Notes under the pieces: generated by a model
Told to the model about the DNA's origin: nothing
Database searches by the model: none
What the model saw: the letters and a program-made list of their open reading frames with translations, nothing else
Shown here: one piece after another, positions 1-6,045 of the stretch
Numbering within the stretch: position 1 is the stretch's first letter
Layout of the letters: every line of letters starts with the position of its first letter
Translations under genes and position numbers: made by a program
From: Methanosarcinales archaeon
GTDB taxonomy: Archaea; Halobacteriota; Methanosarcinia; Methanosarcinales; Methanogasteraceae
Assembly: GCA_030672345.1 (NCBI GenBank)
Contig: DAOVGO010000119.1
Location: 1 to 16,292 of the forward strand
Direction: 5' to 3'
Length of the DNA: 16,292 bases

Positions 1-599
1 ATCCAGATGCATGCAATCTCCGGATTTGCATCGGTCAGCGTATCCTCGATCGCTTCGCACTTGGTTGCAGAGAAAGACGCATAGAGAATGACCGTGTCAG
101 GATTGCACTCCAACATCGCCTCGTAGTCTGGAGACCAGACAGAACCAATGTTCGGATAGTCGCCAAACTCCGGGTAGAACAATGTATCTTCAATCGTATA
201 CTTGCTCACGCCCACGATCTGATCGGTTGCATGGAGCGCTCGCATAAGCGGCATACAATCACCATTCGGCGTAATTACCCTCTCTATCGGCTTCTTGACC
301 GTCACGATTCTATCAGCACCATCGATCACCGTAAGCTCCTTCTCCCTCCCGAGTATGACGAGCTCGATCTGCGTCACGTCCTGCATGTTGATCCTGTCAT
401 CATACTTGGCATCGGAAAGCTCTGTTCTGTCCCTGTATTCGAGGATGATCAGCTCAGTATATGTCACATCCTGCATGTTGATCGTGTCATCTTCATTCGC
501 GTTACCGAAGATCTCGAGTGTGTAGTCGGATGCAGCCACCGGCAGCACCAGCAGCAGCAAGCTCATGGCTATTCCAGCCAATATTGTATTCATTCCCAT
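1..599 (-). CDS. ABC-type substrate-binding protein with N-terminal dockerin-like repeats (partial, C-terminus beyond window)
   Basis: Secreted solute receptor of the iron-siderophore/cobalamin (BtuF/FepB-like) class; 199 codons are visible and the frame stays open to the left edge. The ATG at 597-599 is chosen because an AAGGAGG Shine-Dalgarno (609-615) lies 9 nt upstream; a second in-frame ATG lies two codons in. Residues 1-24 form a signal peptide with no lipobox cysteine. Residues about 34-85 hold two dockerin-like EF-hand loops (NANEDDTINMQD and DAKYDDRINMQD), each followed by a TELIIL/IELVIL helix. The binding-domain start (VKKPIERVI, then YPNIGSVWSPDYEAML and NPDTVIL) follows. It is paralogous to the gene at 1769-3013: 74 of 87 residues are identical by my count from the signal cleavage region to ERVI, but the binding domains then diverge, so the ligand probably differs. 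The ligand cannot be named. Confidence 0.85.
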   Translation of the reverse strand, partial: MGMNTILAGIAMSLLLLVLPVAASDYTLEIFGNANEDDTINMQDVTYTELIILEYRDRTELSDAKYDDRINMQDVTQIELVILGREKELTVIDGADRIVTVKKPIERVITPNGDCMPLMRALHATDQIVGVSKYTIEDTLFYPEFGDYPNIGSVWSPDYEAMLECNPDTVILYASFSATKCEAIEDTLTDANPEIACIW

Positions 600-600
600 T
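291..600 (-). repeat. Copy A of the duplicated signal-peptide plus dockerin module
   Basis: This roughly 310-bp stretch, from the start codon through the dockerin-like domain of the partial binding-protein gene, aligns closely in direct orientation with 2703-3013. Many stretches match exactly, for example ATGAGCTCGATCTG versus ACGAGCTCGATCTG and the shared CACATCCTGCATGTT. Similarity drops where the ligand-binding domains begin. Confidence 0.7.
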
Positions 601-690
601 GTACATTTCCTCCTTATGGTTTTATTTTATGTAATCAGACGCGCAATGTATGTTATATCGTGTGTGCAAATCATAGATACTTAATTCATT

Positions 691-706
691 ACTTAAAACT
701 TTCGGT
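691..706 (-). promoter_or_regulatory. Archaeal BRE/TATA promoter for the partial binding-protein gene
   Basis: On the minus strand ACCGAAAGTTTTAAGT matches the purine-rich BRE plus T/A-rich box A of archaeal promoters. Initiation about 25 nt downstream would give a leader of roughly 70 nt that contains the strong Shine-Dalgarno. The same CGAAA-TTTAA layout precedes the other surface-protein genes here. Confidence 0.5.
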
Positions 707-782
707 TAGTATCGTAACATAAACGGGGGGTACCAATTGATTCTGCAAAACGAAAGCAGCAGGCACAATTGAATTATACGGG

Positions 783-827
783 AGACGATTGAAGTTTCGT
801 CTTCGCACATCGAATTTCGAATGTGCG
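783..827. repeat. Two adjacent hairpins
   Basis: Two back-to-back inverted repeats: AGACGA (783-788) with TCGTCT (797-802), and CGCACAT (804-810) with ATGTGCG (821-827). The second extends to about 10 bp if one A is bulged. They lie between the promoter of the partial binding-protein gene and the reverse-transcriptase remnant. They may be part of the mobile-element debris; neither shows the AGC/bulge arrangement of a group II intron domain V. Confidence 0.4.
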
Positions 828-859
828 TTGGTGACCCCCAACTTACGTGGTGTTGAATC

Positions 860-1370
860 AATCAAGAATTCCACTTGCGGTAATAACCTGCCTGCCATCA
901 CCGAGCATGCCTTTCCTGCGTAGTCCGGGTAATGTCGGAAGCGATGATGCAAGATTGATAGCACACATCAGGAAACGACCGATCAGCCGCAGCAAAGTCG
1001 GATCCACAATTCTCTGTTTCAGACATTTCATCAATCGCTTGTGGTCCACTGTGTCAAAGAACTTCGAGATGTCCATATCCACCACAAAGTTGACAGGTCC
1101 GGTCATGATGATCTTGTCCATCTTAAACAGAAGCATCGTGGCAGCTCCGATTCGGTCGAAACCCGTAGGACGGGTCTATAAAGTCCTGTTCAAAGATCGC
1201 TTCAAGAATCTTCTTTAATGCGAAGCAAAGCCGTTGGCAGCTCGCTGCTGTATTCCAAGACCGGAGATTCGGATTAACGGTGGTGTGGGTGCTGCCTTCA
1301 GTTCCACGAAGAACGTCGGCTTCCAAGACGATCGAAATTTCGGGGCTCATTACCTTCACCTTTGTTGCGG
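860..1370 (-). pseudogene. Group II intron-type reverse transcriptase remnant
   Basis: Degraded fragment of a group II intron-encoded reverse transcriptase. Reading leftward on the minus strand, one frame gives ALKKILEAIFEQDF and then SYGFRPNRSCHDA (about 1127-1210), the conserved early RT blocks. A one-base frameshift near 1125 moves the reading into the next frame, which continues NFVVDMDISKFFDTVDHKRL and LKQRIVDPTLLRLIGRF (about 1090 to 980), the RT block with the first catalytic aspartate. The match is then lost. There is no YADD active-site block, no maturase (X) domain and no endonuclease domain, and the segment upstream of ALKK is also out of frame. It is non-functional and lies between two paralogous binding-protein genes, marking an old insertion. 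Confidence 0.8.
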
Positions 1371-1500
1371 CCTATTATCCCGTCCACCCGGCTTCACAGC
1401 AGCCTGTTACCAGTACTCGAGTGATGGGTTCGGTTCTGAGGTGGCTGCTAACCTTTCCTCAGGCTGGATTTTCACCAGATGGACAGTATGAATTTTGCTC
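1371..1500 (-). other. Possible group II intron RNA segment upstream of the RT remnant
   Basis: Immediately 5' of the RT remnant on the minus strand is about 130 bp of non-coding sequence with runs such as GTGAAGCCGGGTGGACGGGA and GGTGAAAATCCAGCC that resemble the structured RNA usually found ahead of group II intron ORFs. I cannot fold it or show exon-binding sites or a 5' GUGYG boundary, so this rests on position and general resemblance. Confidence 0.35.
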
Positions 1501-1522
1501 GGCACACTCGTGTCGTTCGTCC

Positions 1523-1579
1523 ATTCGTGCAATTCGTGATAAATCACGAATGCAGACGAATATCACCAATTACACGAAT
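1523..1579. repeat. ATTCGTG/CACGAAT palindromic repeat cluster
   Basis: The heptamer ATTCGTG occurs at 1523-1529 and 1532-1538, and its complement CACGAAT at 1545-1551 and 1573-1579. The centre is a near-perfect palindrome: ATTCGTGAT (1532-1540), AA, ATCACGAAT (1543-1551). No gene overlaps it. It resembles dispersed intergenic palindromes or the end of a small mobile element and adjoins the RT remnant. Confidence 0.6.
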
Positions 1580-1727
1580 CTGCTGCCACAGAATCTACGG
1601 ATTATGCTGGAAAATTTAGATTATGTCCTGTGAGGAAAATTTATACCTTTGTTTGGGGCCAACATCAAATTCAAGTCTGTCGACAAAAATCGCAGTTTAT
1701 GCCGGTGCTGAGTATAAAATAAAGATA

Positions 1728-1749
1728 GAACCGGGATTCCGCCCGGCTC
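1728..1749 (-). terminator. Hairpin with T-rich tail after the dockerin binding-protein gene
   Basis: On the minus strand GAGCCGGG, a 6-nt loop, then CCCGGTTC form an 8-bp stem (one G-T pair), starting 19 nt past the stop codon of the 1769-3013 gene. T-rich sequence (TATCTTTATTTTATA) follows, which is the expected layout for a transcription terminator of that gene. Confidence 0.6.
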
Positions 1750-1768
1750 GTCCTTTTAACCTCATCTC

Positions 1769-3013
1769 TCACACCTCAGGGTACACAAACACGCCCCATT
1801 CATCAAGATTGTACTCTATTCGCATAAACTCCGTGAGAAACTCTTCGTGAATCTCATCCGGATCAAGATCCTCGAATCGATCCGGATAGAGCCATTTTGC
1901 AACCGTTACAATCCCGATGGGTAGCTGTGCCCCGATCGAGAAGTCGCCTGAGATTATGTGAACCCTGTCGTTCTGAGCCGCCATGACATTCTCAAAGCCA
2001 GGCAGGTTCTTTATCTCCTCGTGATACACTCTCATCGCTGCGTCATCATCCTTCTCGTACCCGCCTTTGTAGGATAACCCGGTGATAACCTTGGGATTCT
2101 GCTCTATCACCCATTCCACCTCAACATCACCGTGATACCCGATGTGCTCTTCCGCGATGTTTATGCCACCTGCCACAGTGCAGAGGTCGGTGTATCCGGT
2201 CTCCGATGCGTATGCCCATCGAACAAGCTGGTCTCCGCCGGTCTTCTTCTCCCGTTCCATGAAGACGGTGACCTTATCGTCATCCGCGATATCTGTGACC
2301 CTTTCCTTCACCATATCAACGTAGCCCTCATACCACGCAAGATACTCCTCTGCCACATCTCCGCTGCCGAGTACGTAGCCAAGCATCGCCACTTCTCCAG
2401 GAAGACTGCCCACCCTTGAGAGATCCATACGAACAACAGGTATCGTGCCAGGTAGCTTATCCTCAAGCGTGGCTGGGTCCGGGAAGTTTGTGAAGGTTAT
2501 GACCAGATCCGGGTCAAGCGTCAGTATCTGCTCCAGATCAGGTGCCCGCACAGTTCCGATGGACGGAAGCGTGCTAAGCTCCGGAAAAAGCCTTCCGCGT
2601 GAGATCACCGTGCTATCAACGCCAACCACCGTATCATCCGCACCCAGCACGCAGACTGTTCCTGCATGGCGCATGTGAAGGGGGATCACTCGCTCAACCG
2701 GCATCTTCACTGTAATCGTTCGATCAGTCGAATCCAGAACCGTGATCTCCTTCTCCTTTCCGAGAATGATGAGCTCGATCTGTGTCACGTCCTGCATGTT
2801 GATCCGGTCATCATACTTCGCATCTGCAAGCTCTGTTTCGTCTCTGTACTCGAGGATGATCAGTTCGGTGTACGTCACATCCTGCATGTTTATTGTGTCA
2901 TCTTCGTTCGCGTTTCCGAAGATTCCGAGCGTGTAGTCCGATGCTGCTGCCGGCAGTGCAAGCGCAAGCAGCATGATTGCGGTTATTCCGACCGCTATTG
3001 TATTCATATTCAT
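1769..3013 (-). CDS. ABC-type substrate-binding protein with N-terminal dockerin-like domain
   Basis: Complete 414-residue extracytoplasmic receptor, likely for a metal chelate such as Fe-siderophore or a corrinoid. Residues 1-24 are a signal peptide without lipobox cysteine. Residues about 34-85 are a dockerin-like duplication: loop 1 NANEDDTINMQD keeps N/N/D/N/D at calcium positions 1,3,5,9,12; loop 2 DAKYDDRINMQD has Lys at position 3. Residues about 95-385 form the periplasmic-binding-protein fold: ITVKMPVERVIPL, LPSIGTVRAPDLEQILTLDP, a long linker helix around 220-240, and the typical end VAKWLYPDRFEDLDPDEIHE. There is no C-terminal membrane segment or sorting signal, so the dockerin is the only visible means of surface retention. 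The ATG at 3011-3013 is chosen because AGAGGT lies about 10 nt upstream; MNMN offers a second ATG. No permease or ATPase gene is adjacent. The ligand is unassigned. Confidence 0.9.
   Translation of the reverse strand: MNMNTIAVGITAIMLLALALPAAASDYTLGIFGNANEDDTINMQDVTYTELIILEYRDETELADAKYDDRINMQDVTQIELIILGKEKEITVLDSTDRTITVKMPVERVIPLHMRHAGTVCVLGADDTVVGVDSTVISRGRLFPELSTLPSIGTVRAPDLEQILTLDPDLVITFTNFPDPATLEDKLPGTIPVVRMDLSRVGSLPGEVAMLGYVLGSGDVAEEYLAWYEGYVDMVKERVTDIADDDKVTVFMEREKKTGGDQLVRWAYASETGYTDLCTVAGGINIAEEHIGYHGDVEVEWVIEQNPKVITGLSYKGGYEKDDDAAMRVYHEEIKNLPGFENVMAAQNDRVHIISGDFSIGAQLPIGIVTVAKWLYPDRFEDLDPDEIHEEFLTEFMRIEYNLDEWGVFVYPEV
2703..3013 (-). repeat. Copy B of the duplicated signal-peptide plus dockerin module
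   Basis: Partner of 291-600, encoding residues 1 to about 104 of the complete dockerin-tagged receptor. The copy covers signal peptide and docking repeats only, consistent with duplication or gene conversion of an export-and-docking cassette. Confidence 0.7.
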
Positions 3014-3072
3014 TATATATTACCTCTTCATACTTAATTCTATTATTTCTAGGTGATTTAGAAAAAAACATA

Positions 3073-3117
3073 GTCTGCGAAATGCGAGGCAGGGGCGTTG
3101 CCCGCAGCATCGCAGAC
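3073..3117. promoter_or_regulatory. Long hairpin between scaffold gene and receptor gene
   Basis: GTCTGCGA (3073-3080) pairs perfectly with TCGCAGAC (3110-3117), and an inner GGGC (3093-3096) with GCCC (3100-3103) closes a GTT loop. On the minus strand it lies 65 nt after the scaffold stop and 60 nt before the receptor start, so it could end the first transcript or structure the leader of the second. A smaller hairpin, TTCGG/CCGAA (3132-3148), lies just upstream on that strand. Function is inferred from position. Confidence 0.45.
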
Positions 3118-3181
3118 CGTGTATTTCAGTGTTCGGCAATTAACCGAAGTTTGTTTGCGGGCTCCTTGTTGAGTTGAGATA

Positions 3182-4606
3182 TCAGACAGTCACCTCATCA
3201 TCAATCCAGACTGCCGGTATCTCATCAGCATTGATGTCACTGAGCGTTCCGTCGGATATGTCCAGAACGCTTGTGTCACCCGACGATCCGGTTACCGCGA
3301 ACTCTATCGTCGCCACAGATCCTGATCCGCTCGCTCCATTGACACCAGAGAGCTTGAAGAGCACCCTGATCGTGTCCGCATCCATGAAACGCCAGTCAAC
3401 AAGTGGTACCGCTGTGCCATCTATGCTTCCTGCACTGACACCGGTCACGTTCACAACGCTTGAGTCGAAAGAGAGATCGAACTGCCCCCCATTCATATCA
3501 ACGACGTTCTCTATGTCGACCGTTGCATCGAATGCGCCGGATACAACTTCCGGAGCATTGACCGTAACAGGCACTCCGATGGATACCTCGTCATCGGTCC
3601 ATGTCGCAGGTATCTCATCTGCCCCGATATCAGCAAGATTCCCATTCGATATATCCAGAACGCATGAGTCGCCCTGCGATCCTGTCATCTCGAAGCCTAT
3701 ATTCGCCACGTATCCTGATCCGCTCACTCCATCAGCACCAGCGAGCTTGAATAGTACCCTGATCGTGTCTGAATCCATGAAACTCCAGTTGAGCAGCGGT
3801 ACCGCTGTGCCGTCTATGCTTCCATCATAGACATCGACCACGTTCACAACGCTTGAGTCGAATGAGAGATCGAACTGCCCTCCATTCATGGAAACGACAT
3901 TCTCTATCTCGATCGTTGCATTGAACGCGCCGGTTGCAACTTCCGGAGCATTGACCGTAACCGGTACTCCGATGGCTACATCGCAATCGTTCCAGAGCGC
4001 GGACGTTTCATTCGATTTGCTATCAACGAGCAGTCCATCGGATATGTCCAGAACGCTGGTGTCTTTGACTGCGCCTGTTATCTCGAAACTGATCTTGGTG
4101 ATCTGTCCTGACCCACTTACTCCAGTGGTTCCTGGGAGATTGAACAGCACGCGAATCGTGTCAGCATCCGCGAAACTCCACGAATCAACTGGTACCGTTG
4201 CGCCGTCTATGTTCCCATCATAGACACCGGTCACGTTCACAACACTCGAATCAAACGAGAGATCGAATTGTCCCGAATCAAGATCAACTCCATTATAGAT
4301 GTCTATCGTGACATCGAATGCACCCGATACCACTTCCGGCGCATTGACACGAACCTGCGTCTTCTGCACCATCGCCAGTATCATGAGCGCGTCGAGTGAG
4401 TTGACCCTACCATCGCCATTCACATCCGCCCTCTCCAGATCCGGGGCTATACTCCCGACTGACATCTGCAGAGCGAGCAGTGAATCTGCTTTGGTGATCC
4501 TGCCATCGTTGTTCACATCGCCAACTATATTATCGTCTGCCGATGCTGGTGCGCTGAAGACTGCAAGAGCTATCAGCGCGCAGTAGATCATATATTTCGT
4601 TTTCAT
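3182..4606 (-). CDS. Secreted adaptor scaffoldin: dockerin plus three cohesin domains
   Basis: 474-residue secreted protein-assembly scaffold. Residues 1-23 are a signal peptide (cleavage near PASA-DD). Residues about 27-82 are a canonical type I dockerin with two calcium loops, DVNNDGRITKAD and DVNGDGRVNSLD. Three cohesin repeats of about 130 residues follow at roughly 85-213, 216-344 and 347-474. Each starts VNAPEV, carries GQFDLSFDSSVVNV, then DTIRVLF, a GxSGSG turn and VLDIS. The protein stops after the third cohesin with no membrane anchor or sorting signal. A perfect Shine-Dalgarno AAGGAGGT (4613-4620) ends 6 nt before the ATG and fixes the start. It lies between the anchored cohesin protein and the dockerin-tagged receptors, so it can be read as the adaptor: its dockerin binds one partner while its cohesins offer three sites. 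Substrate-degrading enzymes are absent, so a cellulosome is not implied. Confidence 0.93.
   Translation of the reverse strand: MKTKYMIYCALIALAVFSAPASADDNIVGDVNNDGRITKADSLLALQMSVGSIAPDLERADVNGDGRVNSLDALMILAMVQKTQVRVNAPEVVSGAFDVTIDIYNGVDLDSGQFDLSFDSSVVNVTGVYDGNIDGATVPVDSWSFADADTIRVLFNLPGTTGVSGSGQITKISFEITGAVKDTSVLDISDGLLVDSKSNETSALWNDCDVAIGVPVTVNAPEVATGAFNATIEIENVVSMNGGQFDLSFDSSVVNVVDVYDGSIDGTAVPLLNWSFMDSDTIRVLFKLAGADGVSGSGYVANIGFEMTGSQGDSCVLDISNGNLADIGADEIPATWTDDEVSIGVPVTVNAPEVVSGAFDATVDIENVVDMNGGQFDLSFDSSVVNVTGVSAGSIDGTAVPLVDWRFMDADTIRVLFKLSGVNGASGSGSVATIEFAVTGSSGDTSVLDISDGTLSDINADEIPAVWIDDEVTV
3185..4354 (-). repeat. Three tandem cohesin-coding repeats of about 390 bp
   Basis: Cohesin 1 is coded by about 4354-3968, cohesin 2 by 3961-3575, cohesin 3 by 3568-3185. 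Repeats 2 and 3 are the most alike at DNA level, sharing long exact blocks around GGCACTCCGATGG and TTCCGGAGCATTGACCGTAA, which suggests recent duplication or conversion. Such repeats are prone to collapse or copy-number change. Confidence 0.85.
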
Positions 4607-4674
4607 TGTTATACCTCCTTTGTCGCATTATCCTTATTTGCAATGTTGGATACATGATGTGCTACAAGTAAATA

Positions 4675-4690
4675 CTATTTAAGCCTTTCG
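4675..4690 (-). promoter_or_regulatory. BRE/TATA promoter for the adaptor scaffoldin
   Basis: Minus-strand CGAAAGGCTTAAATAG lies about 70 nt upstream of the scaffoldin ATG. Initiation about 25 nt downstream gives a leader of about 40 nt that includes the AAGGAGGT site. Confidence 0.55.
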
Positions 4691-4838
4691 TAGCATGAAA
4701 AGCGTCGAACTATTGAATATTATATCACACCAATATCAGAATAGATAAATCTCATACCATCCAACACTGTTGAGCAAACGTTTCACATTGCTCCCTGCAG
4801 CATCACGAGATGCGCGACCAGTTGTATTCAGATATGCT

Positions 4839-5444
4839 TTATTCTCCTCTCCTGAACACAAGGTATGCTGCCGCGAGCAAACTCATCGAAAACAGCGCCC
4901 CAAATCCGGGTGTTTTGGATTCAGTCGCATCTGCCGGAATCGATGCTATGGTCTTGGTTGCAGTTTTGGTTGCAGTCTTGGTTACAACACTTTCAACACC
5001 GTCCCAGCTTGCAGGTATCACCTCTGCCATTGTATCGACGAGTAGTCCGTCAGATATTTCCATGGCGCAATCCCCTGGCACTAACGTCTCAAAGCGTATC
5101 GTTGCAAGCGATCCGGATCCAGACACGCCATCGATACCTGGAAGATTGAAGAGCACCTTGATTCGGTCTTCGTCGACCGCCCAGTTATCTAGGGGTATGG
5201 GGGTTCCGCCGACATTTCCATCATCAACGCCTGTAACGCTCACGGCAGCCGGATCAAAATATAGATCGAACTGCCCTGAATCGAGATCGACAGCGTTTTC
5301 TATCTCTATCGTGACAATGAAATCACTATCTACCATTTCGGGGGCATTGACACTGACACTTGTTTGGTATGCTGCTGCGGGAGTTATAAATAGCATCAGC
5401 ACCATCGAAACCATGACAATTGTTGCAATTATTTTTGATATCAT
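4839..5444 (-). CDS. PGF-CTERM surface-anchored single-cohesin protein (anchoring scaffoldin)
   Basis: 201-residue cell-surface protein that can display one cohesin. Residues 1-25 are a signal peptide ending TPAAA. Residues about 28-152 are one cohesin with the same landmarks as the neighbouring scaffold (VNAPEM, GQFDLYFDPAAVSV, DRIKVLF, GVSGSG). Residues 154-177 are a Thr/Lys/Ala linker (TKTATKTATKT), a likely O-glycosylated stalk. Residues 178-201 are a PGF-CTERM tripartite signal: TPGFG, a hydrophobic stretch (LFSMSLLAAAYLVF), then RRGE. In known systems archaeosortase A cleaves this signal and attaches a lipid; no archaeosortase gene is in the window. The ATG at 5442-5444 is chosen because it begins a proper signal peptide; the frame stays open 49 codons further upstream, but that would bury the signal. 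No clear Shine-Dalgarno is present; the promoter position predicts a very short leader. Confidence 0.9.
   Translation of the reverse strand: MISKIIATIVMVSMVLMLFITPAAAYQTSVSVNAPEMVDSDFIVTIEIENAVDLDSGQFDLYFDPAAVSVTGVDDGNVGGTPIPLDNWAVDEDRIKVLFNLPGIDGVSGSGSLATIRFETLVPGDCAMEISDGLLVDTMAEVIPASWDGVESVVTKTATKTATKTIASIPADATESKTPGFGALFSMSLLAAAYLVFRRGE
4952..4987 (-). repeat. 12-bp tandem repeat (3 units) coding the Thr/Lys linker
   Basis: On the plus strand TCTTGGTTGCAG, TTTTGGTTGCAG and TCTTGGTTACAA follow each other directly. They code the TKTA repeats between the cohesin and the PGF-CTERM signal. Unit number could vary by slippage without breaking the frame. Confidence 0.8.
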
Positions 5445-5469
5445 CAGAGCTATGTTACTAAAACATGTC

Positions 5470-5485
5470 CTTAATAAACTTTTCG
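5470..5485 (-). promoter_or_regulatory. BRE/TATA promoter for the anchored cohesin gene
   Basis: Minus-strand CGAAAAGTTTATTAAG lies about 30-40 nt upstream of the ATG at 5444. Initiation 25 nt past the box falls within about 6 nt of the start codon, so the mRNA is probably leaderless or nearly so, in line with the missing Shine-Dalgarno. Confidence 0.55.
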
Positions 5486-5510
5486 TATGGAAAATTATGA
5501 AACGATTAAC

Positions 5511-5518
5511 TTTAAATA
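5511..5518 (+). promoter_or_regulatory. TATA box of the divergent small membrane protein gene
   Basis: TTTAAATA centred about 28 nt upstream of the ATG at 5543, preceded by A/G-rich GAAACGATTAAC. The spacing predicts a leaderless transcript. It is back to back with the promoter at 5470-5485, so one regulator could act on both genes. Confidence 0.5.
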
Positions 5519-5542
5519 TGTCTTTTAACGTTGATACGTAGT

Positions 5543-5857
5543 ATGACTGACTGGGTCTTGATAATAATCGCGGCGATTGCATGCTACGCATTCGTGGCTT
5601 ATTTGGAACACAAGAAGAAGCTCGACCTGATAGACCGGGGACTATGGAAGCCAGAGGAGAAGCAAGAGAAACCTGAACACAAATTAATTACCGGATTGTT
5701 CTTCTTTTTACTGGGGGTGGCGCTTCTGATTGGATCGTACTTCGTAGAGCCGGACCTGGTGAGTGGATTAAGGATTTCGGGTTTGTTGACAATCGCAGCG
5801 GGGATGGCATTACTGGTCGCTTATGCCATTGGTAAAAAGATTCTTACGCCCGTTTAA
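5543..5857 (+). CDS. Small three-helix membrane protein (DUF6249-like?)
   Basis: 104-residue integral membrane protein of unknown function. Membrane segments are at about 4-20, 48-67 and 77-96. Between the first two is a charged cytoplasmic-type loop HKKKLDLIDRGLWKPEEKQEKPEH. The motif of an early helix followed by a charged LxLIDRG segment and two further helices resembles small DUF6249-type proteins, but I cannot verify that. The ATG at 5543 fits the promoter spacing; a TTG four codons earlier is a weaker alternative. It is divergent from the anchored cohesin gene with about 98 bp between starts. Confidence 0.7.
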   Translation: MTDWVLIIIAAIACYAFVAYLEHKKKLDLIDRGLWKPEEKQEKPEHKLITGLFFFLLGVALLIGSYFVEPDLVSGLRISGLLTIAAGMALLVAYAIGKKILTPV

Positions 5858-5862
5858 CACCG

Positions 5863-6045
5863 GGCACGCTCGACACGAAGGGTGCGCTCGAGGTCGTCGC
5901 AGGAATAAAACCAGGGAGGACATACGATGACAAGATTACCATCTTTGACTCGACAGGGCTTGCGATACAGGATATCTCGACAGCAAACCATGCTTATCGG
6001 CAGGCGATCGACGGAGAGGTCGGGATGTATCTGAAATTGTTTTAA
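5863..6045 (+). pseudogene. C-terminal remnant of an ornithine cyclodeaminase/alanine dehydrogenase-family gene
   Basis: About 60 codons read GTLDTKGALEVVAGIKPGR, then DKITIFDSTGLAIQDIS and end GMYLKLF before TAA at 6043. FDSTGLAIQD near the C-terminus is a signature of the ornithine cyclodeaminase/mu-crystallin family (NAD(P)-dependent; ornithine to proline, or alanine dehydrogenase in archaea). The usual protein has over 300 residues; everything N-terminal is gone, replaced upstream by the small membrane-protein gene in another frame that stops at 5857. There is no start codon or ribosome site, so it is a truncated relic left by a deletion or rearrangement. Confidence 0.75.

Noticed and set aside
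231..722. 163-codon plus-strand frame at the left end
   Set aside because: Antisense to the signal peptide and dockerin repeats of the partial receptor, which has promoter, Shine-Dalgarno and domains.
781..830. Hairpin pair considered as group II intron domains V and VI
   Set aside because: The conserved AGC triad and bulge of domain V are missing, and the stem lengths do not fit.
1523..1579. Repeats considered as a CRISPR array
   Set aside because: Only 7-9 bp units in mixed orientation with uneven spacing; no repeat-spacer periodicity and no cas genes.
3174..3830. Long plus-strand open frame of 218 codons opposite the scaffoldin
   Set aside because: Antisense shadow of the cohesin repeats; Ser/Thr/Pro-rich, repeats with the same period and has no ribosome site.
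4810..5541. 243-codon plus-strand frame opposite the anchored cohesin gene
   Set aside because: The minus-strand reading has signal peptide, cohesin and PGF-CTERM in order; the plus frame has no recognisable domain.
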